Positions 37,058 to 48,359 of a stretch of 64,000 nucleotides of DNA are shown here, one piece after another. The notes below the pieces were generated by a model that saw nothing but the letters and a program-made list of their open reading frames with translations, searched no databases and had not been told where the DNA came from. The position numbers and the translations under genes were made by a program. The DNA comes from Hansfordia pulvinata (Eukaryota; Ascomycota; Sordariomycetes; Xylariales): positions 558,001 to 622,000 of the forward strand of contig BJKQ01000009.1 in the NCBI GenBank assembly GCA_006538405.1, given 5' to 3'. Numbering within the stretch: the first letter of the stretch is position 1; the number at the start of each line of letters is the position of its first letter.

Positions 37058-40000
37058 GTTGGCGTATGTGTGTGTTGTGTGTGTGTGAAGGGCGAGAGAG
37101 AGGGTGCGTGGGACGGCGAGTTGCGAGAGCGATGAATGATCCTCAGCAGCGATGACGAGGTTGGCAGAGAGGACTATGGAGAAGGACACAAAAGTCAAGA
37201 GTCAGGGGATTGTCTCTACTTATTATTTTGCTTCCCGGATATGGGGGGTGAGCATGGATGATAGATTGGAGGAAGGGCGAGAGAGTGAGACACGGGTAAC
37301 ATGAGCCAAGCACTCAACAACACAACAACCGAAACCGCAGACCAACAACACACGTACCTGGAGGGGAGAGACGGACGGGATGTGAGACAGGTGGACGGGC
37401 AAGGAAGCTGGGGCAGGGCCGGGAATTGGGGAGGGAGCAGAAATTTATAGAAATGCCAGCCGGACAGGGGCTTCTCGAGGGAAGCAGAGCGCCGCAGGAG
37501 AATGGCAGGCAGCGCATCCATCCATAGCAACCAAGGGGTCACCCACGCGGCGGCGGCGGCGGCGGCGCGGGCGCGGCGCGGCGTGGGTTGGGTTGGGTGG
37601 CGTGGCGTGGCATCTAATTCACTCCCACGGCGGTGGGCGAGGGTCCAAGACCAGCTCAAAGGAACTCATGGGCAATCAGCTCTGGCCGGGGATATGACAG
37701 ACTGGGTGGACAAGACAAGACAACCCCAGCGGTTAATACGTCAGTGTCAATACGGTGCCGGGGGCCAGCGGGCCAACCAGCGCATTGAATAACACCTGGC
37801 GGGCGACCCATTGGATGAGAGCCATGCCATACCGTATTCTCGACAATGAGTTAGTATATTCCGTACCGGTGCAAGTCATCGAGGTCGGTCCCCACGTTAT
37901 CAGGCACTCGTACCGTGGCGTGCGTTAGGTACTCGTAGGTGGGTTACGGAGGGCTTGGCCACTGTCCCACTCCGTCTCTCTCCACACTCTGTCATGTACG
38001 GAGCAAGAGTACTTGATGACTTGTTAGAACACTTCACTAATAAGAGTACATGCTGAGCTGCGAGGAAGCGGAACTCTTGGTCGATCCGCCGGGTACATGT
38101 GCAAGGGCCAGAGCCGGGGTGCGAGGGTCTTGACCTTTGTACTCGAAGCAGACGGTCTGTGCTGAGAAGCCCCCGTATTGACCTACCTAAGGGTGCGAGT
38201 ACGGAGTACACGTGAACGGCGACTGCGAGAACGGAGCAGTGGTACGGGCGGTTTTAGTTGCGAGACGTAGGTAATGGATACCTATGGACAACCCTCCCCC
38301 CCTTACCACGAGGCACACCTGAACGGGCGCGAAGACAGAAGAAAAAAAAAAAGAGGAAAAAGCATGAGCTGGGATATTGCCACAAGCGGCATGGCGTTTC
38401 GAGTGCGACTACGAGTACACGGAGTTGTAATGATTGAATGACGAGGCACGGCTAAAATAAGACCTCCAACAAGAGCCATCGACAAACGGACTCGCCGGCC
38501 GCCTGGCCAATCCCCCTGTCCTCGTGCGAGTAGAGGCGTGAGGCCCTCGCCGGTTTGCCCTCTTGCCCACCGTCTTTCCCATCTTCGTTTCGTCCCTCTC
38601 ACCCCTGCCATGCCCTGCCTTCGAGTGAGAGTCTGCTTACCTGCCCTCGCACTGCCATCCCCAGGGTCGGGGCCAGCTTGCTTGGCCGTTATCCCTGAGC
38701 TCTCTGTCCCTTTCCGTGCGTGCCTCGACCGACCGACCTGCCCGCCCCGCAACTGACAATGTTTGTCGTAGATGAAACGAAGCCATCCACTGACCGCTGG
38801 CCTTGAGCCATCCGAGCATGGGCCGCCTGCCGGCTCCCGCTGTGGCCTGGATCGAAACAAGGGAAAACTCTGTTGCTTGACCAGGGTGACACTCTTCCGA
38901 AGGTATTATCCCCAGAGCACTCGTAAGCCAGATCCTGCTCCGCCGTGGGGGACAGAATAGCAAAGGACTTGTTGGCCTCCCTGGCGCGGGCTTCACTCTG
39001 TGCACCTGCCCAGCAGGGTGGCGTCTCGTGTGCCTGGACTACGTCACTGCTCCACGCGGTTGGGCCTCGCGCGCTTATCGACAAACCCACGCACGAACAC
39101 CCGCCCGGAAAAGAAAATCCACGCATCGGGAACAAGTCTCTCACCAACACTCACTGACGTCCTGGGATCACGGCAAGGGCCACGGCACGGCGGGTGCGCA
39201 GCGGCTCCGTCGGCGTACATGATGAGCTACGGCAGCCGGGGAAGACACGCATGGCTGGCTCGCGACGTACGAGTAACCACCGAACTTGCTGCGCGGGGGG
39301 GATGCGAGCAACCACCAGAGCTGGAGCGGGACAGCGCAAGCGCGTCAAGAGTCTGGGAACAGGCGACAATGGTGGAGTTGGGAGGCACCTCTTGGTCCCG
39401 CCCCTCGGGGGGTGCCGTGGGTGCCCGTCGATCCAGGGTCTGCCGCCCATGACAACTGATAAATGCGGATCCCTGGCCCTCCCCCGGGAAGGCGCGGTGA
39501 AGCGCAATGGTGGTTCTGATTTAATTCAGTCGTGGCAGCCATACTCAAGCAGCCTGGTTCGCCCGGCTCGATCAGCGCGCAAACCCCGGGGCACGTCACG
39601 TCACGGCACTTCCAGTAGAGAACAATCATCATGGTGTGTGGGCCTCGCCGATGCGCGGCTCGCAGGCCAGGCCTTTATCATTAGTGATTAGTCCGTTGAC
39701 CTCGTAGCGGGCGCCAGGTAGAGTCAGCTACGGGCGTGGACACAAGGCTAAAACCTGACGCCACCCCGTCTGCGGATAGCCTGAACAACCGACGTCTCGT
39801 ACCGTCTCTCTTTTTTCTCTGGCAGAGGAATCGTACCGGCAGACGTGTCCAGGCAGCCTCTAACTGCGGGATTTGGCCGGTTTCCAGGCCGCCCGTGGAC
39901 CGTCGAAGTCCAAGCAACGAGAGGGAAGCCCGCTGACGGTGATGGCGGTAGCAAGGGGTCAGGAGTCACAGGGTCTTCGGGACCTTCTCTCTCGGCTCCT

Positions 40001-40531
40001 ACTCGTACCCCGGATTGGCTGCGGAGCGACGGCGCTGGCAACCAGAAGGATGAGCTCCTCCCCCCTGCGGCGCATGAGAGCGCGGGCTACGCAGGATGCA
40101 CCGCGCTTCACCTCCCGCCTGAGCTACCGGCCGCACGCACAGTCGGCCGGCCTCTTTTCGTTCGCTCAAGAAGCTGCGTAGTACTCGTAGATGTGCGAGT
40201 ATTCGGAGGTGGGCTCTGGGATCAGCTCACACGCTCATGTGACGTAATGTCCTGGCGCCCTGCTTTCCCCTGGGGCCTATCCCCCTGATGCCGGCCCCGA
40301 TCCATCCGGCCGCAAATAGCTCGAGATAAGCACGGCCAAGCAAGACAGGCAGAAGTCCCCTTTTGTGCCTCAGATGTTTGTCCAGGGCTCCTTTTGGAGT
40401 CGACAAGCAAAGCCATGGCTGTTGCGTCAGGCAGGCGTGATGGCCGTTATGACAACCGAGGGCGCCAGATAAAAAAGGGGGCCATCGTTAGTTACCTGAG
40501 CACGGAGAGGGGGGGAAGCAAGCCACCAGAG

Positions 40532-40558
40532 CCCCCCCCCCCCCCCAAAAAAAAAAAA
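40532..40558 (+). repeat. Adjacent C15 and A12 homopolymers
   Basis: A pure C run passes directly into a pure A run in non-coding DNA. Confidence 0.85.
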
Positions 40559-42390
40559 GCCATGGATGCAGGCATCTCACTCACATCGCGCGAGTGGCTG
40601 CCGGCGTGGGGGTTGTTCTGGTGCGGCCAAATCATTGGATCTGCATGCTGCCCATCAAGGCTGATCGAGGTACGAGTAAACCTCAGCCTGCGCGATGAGA
40701 ACATATATGAGATACGGCTCCGTACTGTTCTGAAGTGGGTGTGATCCATGAAAGCTGATGAGGTACATCATCGATGCTGGTGACAACCACCGTCACACTC
40801 TGCGAGCTCCGTATGGATTTCGAGCTCCGTATTCGACTGTGCACGAACTTGGTCAAAACGACAGCAAGTAGGTACGTACCGTGCCCGTTCCCCAGCCACC
40901 ACCTCACACCTGCAAAGGCTCACCGAGTTGCGGATACGCCTTTGTTTCCTCCTCGCGACTCCTCCTCTCCCCACGACTTCGACTGCACTGCCGCCACAGC
41001 CCCTCGAACGACCGCGGGGTTCCCAGAGGTGGGTGGACCTTCTTGCCCAGTTTTCGCCCACGCCTAGACGACTCTTGGGGGCCACTGGGGCGAGGCCCAA
41101 ACGCGCGAGTGGCCACCTCGCTCCGGCTCATACGGGCGAGCATCCTCCCAGAATGTCCCATCACCTCCGCGAGGGGCGCGCGCACGGCACGGGGGTGGCG
41201 GCCGTTGCGACGAGGCACATTCGTCAATTGGAAACCCCCCTCTGTGTGCCGCCGACCACGGTGAGCAACGAACCACGCTGTCCCATCCCACCTCGACCGG
41301 CCTCCGGCGCAGGGATCTGACCTTGGCTCGGGGGGGCCCCAAGACAAGGCGTGGTGGCAGCTTTGAGGCGAGCGAACCTCTTCGGCGGCTGCAGTGCCTC
41401 CGTCCGAGTACCTTCTGACACCCCCTGGCAATCTCGGACCGCACTTCAGCCTCCACCACTCGGTATACTCGTACGCGTACCGCTGGACTGGGAGTCCATG
41501 GGCCATGGGCCATCGCCGCCATCGCCCTCACCTACGAGTAGGCGCGAATGACTATCACCGCCCGTGGCCGGTGCCCTGGCTCGGTTCCGTTTCCATTACA
41601 TGCCGCACCGTGGGGGCGAGGCCATGTGACACGGCCACGGTGGTGAGATTCATCAAACCAATTCATCTGTGGCGGCAGGGTCCTCACAGGGGCGTCCTGC
41701 TGATTCGGCATCCCTGTCTGCCCAGTGGCAAGTCCCGAGACGCAGCCTGGCAGCTATCGCTAGCTCCTGGGCGCCGGCTAGAGAACACGAGTCATCATCG
41801 ACGGCCTCTGCTGTCTTTTCTTCTCGGGTCACTCGCGAGGCTCTTGCCGGGGTTCCTCTCGTCAGCCCAGGCGACGCCACATCCGAGACAAGCAAGCAGT
41901 CTTGTTGGACATGGAACCGTCCTAATTAAACACTGGCCGCCCGCGGCCCATCCGCATGGCTCACGTCCAGAAGAGAGCCGCTGAGACACCGGTGCCCTCC
42001 TTAGCCCGCCAGATATACAAGCACAAGGCCCAGCCAGCGGCCGCGAGCACATCGCGTCGTTCCATCACCGAGCCAAGGCAATTTCCCGTCCACAATCTAT
42101 CTCCTCGAACGGCCGCACACAGTACAAAAAAGCGAGTGGGCCAGAGCTCTCGATCCTCCGAGCCCGGCCTTGCTGAGAGCGACCTCGCAATGTTGGGATT
42201 GGGAGTCGTGTCGCGTCTCGCCCACCAGCCTGCAGAATTCGCTCGAGGCTCACATCACCTGTCGCGGTACATCGGAAAACCTCGCGCCGTGCCATGAGGG
42301 CTGATGGGTCCGAGGACGGACGGACCCGCTAGATGTCAAGAGGACGGATTACGCGCATCCCGGTGCTCGCTCGTGGGGTGGCACGATGGG

Positions 42391-42418
42391 CAGCAGCAGC
42401 AGCAGCAGCAGCAGCAGA
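42391..42418 (+). repeat. (CAG)n microsatellite
   Basis: About nine CAG units. The open frames across it read as Gln, Ala or Ser runs without any wider domain, so I treat it as intergenic. Confidence 0.85.
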
Positions 42419-44788
42419 TCGTCATGAAGGACAACACTGGCAGACTCCAGGTTTTTGCCGCCTCCAGCCCATCTGGACGGCTGTCGCGTCTGCCAGGGCC
42501 AGAGGGAGCCCTCGTAGGTTGGCCAGGATCTGGTGTTCTAATTATGGGGAACGCCGCGAGCTAGCGATCGCATATGGCGACTTGGCGCCAGTCGGGGGGC
42601 TACGGCTTGGGTGATGAAACCAGTCGCGACCTGCGTGCCGAGAGAAGAGCGGGCCTGACTGGGCCCAGCGGCGGTGGACTGGAGCTGCTGGGCTGGCACG
42701 CTGGCACGGCTGTGCCGGCGCAGGCGTGGCAGGGCGACCGCGAGAGGGTGGAGGGTGGAGGGTGGAGGGCGCCCCCGGCCGTGCCGGCAGCTCCCCCACG
42801 GCGAGGTCCACGATGCGCTCAAGCCAGCCAGACCCAGAGCGTTCCTGGCGGCTCCGGCCGAGTGGGCTCGCGTCTCAACCCAGAGCAACTCAAAGGAGCA
42901 ACCCCACGATCCGCTGACACCCACGATGCCACGATGCGTCAAAGCTCTAGAAACAAAGACTGCGGGGGAACGGTTCTTCACCTGCGGCTGTCAGCTGCTA
43001 CCCGCCCTGCGCTAAAAGTCGATCCCCCGGGGACGCGATGCACGACGGACGACGACGACGACTCAACGACACCGGCACACCACCACCATCACGCCCAGGT
43101 TTCTTCTAGTTGGAATAGCCACCAGCACTCCCAACAAACTAGGCAGGGCGCAGAGACCCATATTGCCCAGGACTGCCTTCCGCCGTCAGGGGGCAAGCAA
43201 GCACGCTGGCGACGGTGCTTACCCAAACGTGGCAAGACCTCGACGCGCGCTGGGCGACGGGCATGGTTCTCCCTCGCCAACAACTCTCGACTGGTAATTT
43301 CCATTAGTGAAGGGTTCTCCCTCCCCGTGGCCGGCGCTATCGAGGCTATCGGCCACGCGCAGGCGCCGCTGGCTGTCCGGGCTCGGCGGCGGCCAGGTCA
43401 GATCCCCGAGGGTCGGAAAGGAGGCGGATGGGACTGCGAGGCAGGATCATGATACGGCTGCAGAGGTCTGGCACCCACCGCCGCGCACGACCGCGCCACC
43501 CCCCCGTCCCCCGTGGGCCCTCCCCCAGCACCGTTCAGCTTCTCCGAGCGACTGACAGGCAGTACAGCTCGGCACTACGCCCGGTCAGACCAGACTATGC
43601 ACCCAAGTGGGCTGGCCTCCACTTGCAAAGGCACGCCGTGTGGGACCTTCACATCATCAGAATTTTCCCATCGACCACCACTCCACCGACGTGATTTCAT
43701 CACCGACATCCATGGCCATTGCTGAGTTTCCGTGCGTGCCAACGCCCACCAACTAGAATCTCGCTCTGGATGGCCTCGAGAGGGGGCAAAGGAGGGACCG
43801 GCGGTGGGTTCTTCCCCATTTCTTCTCGGCTCCGTGTAGCCTGCTCTCGGCAGCGTCTTCCCGGCGTTCAGCCTCCCACTCCCAGGGGCTTTCGACTCGC
43901 ACGAGCACGCCTCCGTAAATATTACGGAGCAGTACTTTCGATCAGCGAGATAACCCCCCTCGCGGGGTGCGTGCTAACTCGCATACGCGCCCATCCATGT
44001 CATCATCGGGATACCGGCGGACCAACAGGTTGACTGGGGATCCGGCAAGGAGCATTGAGCAATAGCGCTGCGAGGTCTTGTCAAACTACCCACTCATGCA
44101 TGCACTCCGCGGTGCCGTTGCGGAAGGCTAAGAGGGAAATCAGCGCAGGCGTTTCGGCCAATGCGCCCAGCCAGCGGGGACGGCGAAGACATTGCTACGA
44201 CTGGCGAATTATTCCGTAGTCGCCGAGATAAGCGGCGCGCGAAGCACATGGATGGTGTTGCCTCTGGCCCGCCACTCGGTTCGCATGGTGCATAGTCAGA
44301 CAGTCGACCGCCGATGGCTTCCCCGCTGAGCGCGCATTGGCTCCCGATCGGCCCCTCCAGGAGGTCAGTCGAGTGTCTTGTGCGTTCTGGCTGCGATCGC
44401 GGTGTTGAAGAGACGCGCGAATAGGACTATGTTCATCTCGCCTCGGCCATCATGGTGTTGCGAAATCGGGCGAGCTTTGCACGCTGCGGGTCCTCACGCT
44501 GCTGTCCTGTCTACGGAAGGAGATCACGCGATGGCCGCTGGGAGAGAGCTGTCTTGAAAGTTCCAGACGAGACCAAATCGCCCTCGGAGATGGGAATGTG
44601 ATTTAGAAGTCATTCCAGTCACGGAGAAGGTTTTATTTTTCTTCTTTCGATTGAGTAAGTACCCAGGGAAAGGGCAGAGCAGCTCACTGTGTCCGGAACA
44701 CCAAACCGAAACAGACTCCTACTTTTCGTTCACCGTTCGCCCATCCGCTCAGCCTGTTCTCTCTCTCTCCCCCCCTTCTCGCCTTCCC

Positions 44789-45769
44789 TCACTTGTACGT
44801 GTACCCGCCGTCCACGACGATCCGCTGGCCGGTGGCGAAGGAGCAGCGCATGAAGAAGAGGTAGGCCTGGGCGGCCTCGCGCGGGGAGGCGACGCCGCCT
44901 TGCTCGCCGGGGACGAGCTGGCTGGCCGCGAGGCGGGCGATCCCGTCCTCGCCGAGGGTCTCGAGCATGGGGGTCCTGACGGAGCCCGGGGAGACGACGT
45001 TGACGCGCACGCCGGCGGCGGCGGCGGCCCCGGCGGAGGCGGAGGGGCTCGCCGCCAGGTCGACGGCCAGGGCGCGCGTCAGGCCCTCGACGGCGCCGCA
45101 CCAGGCTATGCTCTTGGACAGGCCGGGGAAGGGGCGGGAGCCGTGGATGCCCGAGGTCAGGGTCAGGGAGGAGGTGCAGACCACCGCCGCCGCCGCCGCC
45201 GGGGGACCCGAAGAAGAAGAAGAAGAAGGCGGCGGCGGGCGGCGAAGGTACACGCCCGGGTGGACGGAGAGCAGCTTGGCCAGCAGCAGGGGGCCCAGGT
45301 ACCGGACGGTCCAGGAGTCGTAGGCGTTGTCGGCGGTGGCCTCGGCCAGGGGCGCGAAGTCGAAGGCGCCGCCCGCGGTCCAGGCGATGTGGTCCAGCGG
45401 CTCGCCGGCGAAGGCGGCGCGGGCGGCCTCGAGGACGGACAGCAGCGCGGCCTCGAGGGTGGACGGGGTCGAGAGGTCGGCTGCCAAGCCTGCTATCACC
45501 GTCGTCGTCGCCGCGGAGGAGGTGCTGGCTCTTTCTTCTTCTGGAGCGGAGGAGGGTGAGGAGGAGGAGGGTGGTGGTGATGATGATGCCCGGCGAAGGT
45601 CGGCCACGGCGGCCTCCACGCGCTCCGGGCTCGAGGACGAGACGAAGACCCCCGCCGCGCCGGCCGCCAAGGCCGCTGCCGCCACGCCCGCGCCGATGCC
45701 GCCCGTCCCGCCGACGACGAGGACCCGGGAGCCGAAGAGGGGGTCACTGTTGCTGCTGTTCCGAGACAT
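44789..45769 (-). CDS. Divergent short-chain dehydrogenase/reductase lacking the YxxxK pair, 326 aa
   Basis: Single uninterrupted frame, start MSRNSSNSDPLFG at 45769 and stop just before 44789. The Rossmann motif VLVVGGTGGIG is at residues 15-25. Acidic and Ser-rich low-complexity insertions lie at about residues 62-85 and 178-190. The Ser-containing segment CTSSLTLTSG precedes the helix where SDRs carry YxxxK. Here the helix reads SKSIAWCGAVEGLTRALAVD, and aligning on GAVEGLTRALA puts Ser at the Tyr position and Cys at the Lys position. VRVNVVSPGSVRTPM and IVVDGGYTYK are normal SDR motifs. Fungal SDRs with a PMPGW/PFPGL-type segment before this helix often lack the classic pair, so this may be a subfamily trait rather than decay. 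Substrate and activity are unknown. Unlike most other multi-kb genes here it shows no frameshift. Confidence 0.8.
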   Translation of the reverse strand: MSRNSSNSDPLFGSRVLVVGGTGGIGAGVAAAALAAGAAGVFVSSSSPERVEAAVADLRRASSSPPPSSSSPSSAPEEERASTSSAATTTVIAGLAADLSTPSTLEAALLSVLEAARAAFAGEPLDHIAWTAGGAFDFAPLAEATADNAYDSWTVRYLGPLLLAKLLSVHPGVYLRRPPPPSSSSSSGPPAAAAAVVCTSSLTLTSGIHGSRPFPGLSKSIAWCGAVEGLTRALAVDLAASPSASAGAAAAAGVRVNVVSPGSVRTPMLETLGEDGIARLAASQLVPGEQGGVASPREAAQAYLFFMRCSFATGQRIVVDGGYTYK

Positions 45770-45992
45770 GGTGTTTTTCCTCCCCTTTCTTTCTTTCTTT
45801 CTTTTCGTTCAGTTTTGCAGTTGCCGCTTTTTCAAAGGCCGGTCGTGAAAGACGATGCCTGCTCGGCGGGATTAGGGACGGCAATTCTTTCCTTCCAATC
45901 GTTCGAGTCGACGAAGGGGAGGGGGGAGGGGGGGCTTTATACATGTCCATCTTCGCGTCGCTCCCGCTCAGGCATCGACCGGCTGGCAGCTT

Positions 45993-46014
45993 CCCCCCCC
46001 CCCCCCCCCCCCCC
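45993..46014 (+). repeat. 22-nt poly-C run
   Basis: Uninterrupted C run in the promoter region of the divergent SDR. Confidence 0.9.
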
Positions 46015-47551
46015 TCCCCCCATTCTGCGGGCCCGGCGATGTGGGAGGGCAGAATCAGTTTGCATTCCATCCCCGTCGCCGAAGCCACCACTCCCCCCTG
46101 CTGCCACCGGTGCCCATCGTGAGAGGGAGGGGATGATTCATTCTGAACCATCAACGGCGCGAGGCGACTACCTAGGCAAGCGCGGGCCAGCCAACGACGG
46201 GCTGGGCTCTTCCTCCCGAGGTCCACACAGCACGGGTTCGGAAGGGGCCGTGACAAATAGTGAAGCTGGGTGTTGGGCATTTTTTTTCTTCTTCTTCTTC
46301 ATATAGCGACGGCGCCGCCGCCGCTGCCTTTCTCGCTTCGCCCTGAGTTTCTGCAAAAGGCAATTCTTCCAGAGGCGGGCCAGCTCCGTTCCGCCAGTCT
46401 CCCAGTCCAGTGGCCGACTGACTCACCCCGTCGGACGGGTCGGGTTGTGCCTCTGGCTCACGGGCGTCGGCAGCATCGCACTCCCGCCGGCGCTGATGCT
46501 GGTGCGATGGCCGGCGTCGGGGCCGTTTTCAGGCTGCGGCCGTGTCGTTGCCGCGCATGGTTCGTGGCTTCTTTTTATTTGGGGGGGAGGCTTGGCGCCG
46601 ATCTTACTCGTCGATGTATAAGGGGAGGAGAAACGCTGCTCTGCTTGGTATGTCGGCGGTGCGCAAGGACGCAAACACACGTCTACTTTTTTCGCAAATC
46701 CAGGGACTGAGCACGTGACAGGGAGAGGAAGGTGGGCAGTCGCGGCCGCCGGCCTCACGAGGGTAACAAAGTGGTGACACGAGATGGGGAAAAGGCCGCC
46801 CTCGGAAGAAGCCGACGCGGGGGTGTTGGCGTGCCCGGTGTGCGCGTGGGCGCTGTGATGGAAACGATGCCAAACGGTAGGAGAAACACAGCGTCGTACG
46901 TTGTGCGACTGGCAGACCCGATGAACCACCGTCACCGCTGCTGCCGCCTCCTCCCCAAAGCTGACGATGCGGGATGTCACGTCACGACACTGGGACATGG
47001 CCTCGTCCGTCGGGTGCCTCCGGTATACGATCGCGGCCACTGACTACGGTACCTACCTGTAACTAGCGCGAGATGCACGGTGGAGAGGGCCACTCGTACG
47101 GGGGTGCAGGCTCTTATTAGTCATCTGCGAGCGAGGCTTGTCTGAGGCTCGTGCCGGGCGTACCCACACACATCGTGAGATTGGCAGAGCTACTCGTAAG
47201 CTGGGCCGCGCCGAGCGGGGGGGGGGATCGGCTCGGCGAGAACCCACCGCGGGAGCCGTTGGCAAGCGATAAGCAGTGTGGGTTTTCCGCAGTGGATCGA
47301 CCGCAAGCCAAGTTTTTCTGGGGAGAAAAAAAGCAGCCATTGGGTCTTGGTCTCTGGTGGCCGGGCAGGGATGCCGCCCATCTCAGCCTTACGAGTATGA
47401 GCAAAAGTCACGATGGACACGAAAGTCTGACTGTGACCGGCCGGGCTCGCACCGCGACGAATGAGATGTGCGTTCCTGTGTGACAGCCGGGCCATCACAC
47501 CACCATGTGAGGGGCAGAGGGCAGAGGATCCGGGCCAGGCCAGCCCAACAA

Positions 47552-47569
47552 CCCCCCCCCCCCCCCCCC
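47552..47569 (+). repeat. 18-nt poly-C run
   Basis: Uninterrupted C run in non-coding DNA. Confidence 0.9.
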
Positions 47570-47894
47570 TTCTTTTTTCTTCACTGCCCGCATCCTCCCT
47601 ACCTGATTACCTGGTACCCTTGCACGCAGCTCCAACTCGGGACGCCAAGGCCCCTCACCCGGGCGAAATGTAACCAATAATGGCCCCTCGCCCCCCCGGA
47701 AGAGAAGACAGGCACAGAGAGCAGGAGAGAAACAAGTGGATGTAACCCTGCGGCGAGGCTGCGGGGATCCGGGCTTTCTCTCTCTGTGTGTGTGTGTGAC
47801 AGTGTGCGCCGGTTGCTGACGGGCTTTCCGAGTGTCTTGGTTTCTGGCCCGCCTGCTCGTCACTCACCCAGCAGATACAGATACAGAGTGAGAG

Positions 47895-47896
<2 letters not shown>

Positions 47897-47929
<33 letters not shown>
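47897..47929 (+). repeat. (AC)n microsatellite
   Basis: About 33 nt of AC repeat in the upstream region of the patatin-type gene. A shorter (TG)n tract lies nearby at about 47785-47799. Confidence 0.95.
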
Positions 47930-47931
<2 letters not shown>

Positions 47932-48112
47932 AAGAGACGAGAACAGAAAGGAAGAAGCCGCCGACAGAGACAGACAGAAACAGCCGAGGCCAAGGCCGAA
48001 GCAACCACCTACTACTGCATATGCCTTGTCGGCCGTAGCAGCCGCTGCCACCACTCGAGCATATTGATGCCACCGGGTACCCAAAGTGAGGAGACGGCAG
48101 ACACCCAGAAAC

Positions 48113-48113
48113 G

Positions 48114-48144
<31 letters not shown>

Positions 48145-48220
48145 ACAGACGGACTGGTAGCCCCGGGCACAGACGCCGACGCCGACGCCGACGTTGACGC
48201 CGACGTTGACGCCGACGCTG
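48113..48220 (+). repeat. (CAGG)n and GACGCC-type tandem repeats in the patatin-gene leader
   Basis: CAGG repeats run from about 48113 to 48144. They are followed at 48176-48220 by repeats of GACGCC with GACGTT variants. Both lie within 250 bases of the chosen ATG (48360), probably in the 5' leader or core promoter. Confidence 0.8.
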
Positions 48221-48359
48221 CCGAGGTTGAGCCCATCCCCAGCAGCTCTCCTCGACAGACCGACCGACAGACAAACATATCGACAGACAGACGGGCATAC
48301 TCAGACAGGCAACAAGAAAGGACAGGACAAGAAAAGACAAGACAAGACGAGACGCAACC

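Larger units (their letters stand above)
37058..44788. other. Large gene-poor region with dispersed motifs and short repeats
   Basis: About 7.7 kb without a supportable gene. The first 400 bases are the purine-rich promoter side of the SDR gene. Further on there are TACTCGTA/TACGAGTA words (about 37905, 37930, 38410, 39270, 40000, 40183, 40670, 41468, 41533), a C15-A12 junction at 40532-40558 and (CAG)n at 42391-42418. Frames of 100-290 codons occur (for example 42574-43452, plus strand) but show no domain, splice logic or strand preference. The last part holds the 3' flank of the SDR at 44789. Confidence 0.5.
45770..48359. other. Divergent intergenic region with many simple repeats
   Basis: Lies between two genes pointing away from each other (SDR at 45769, minus; patatin-type gene at 48360, plus), so it should hold both promoters. 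It contains C22 at 45993-46014, C18 at 47552-47569, (AC)n at 47897-47929, (CAGG)n at 48113-48144 and a GACGCC/GACGTT array at 48176-48220. The sequence just before the ATG at 48360 is A/C/G-rich (gacaagac-type), typical of a fungal leader. Confidence 0.55.

Noticed and set aside
42574..43452. 292-codon plus-strand frame
   Set aside because: No recognisable motif, contains repeat-derived Asp and His runs, and competing frames exist on the other strand.
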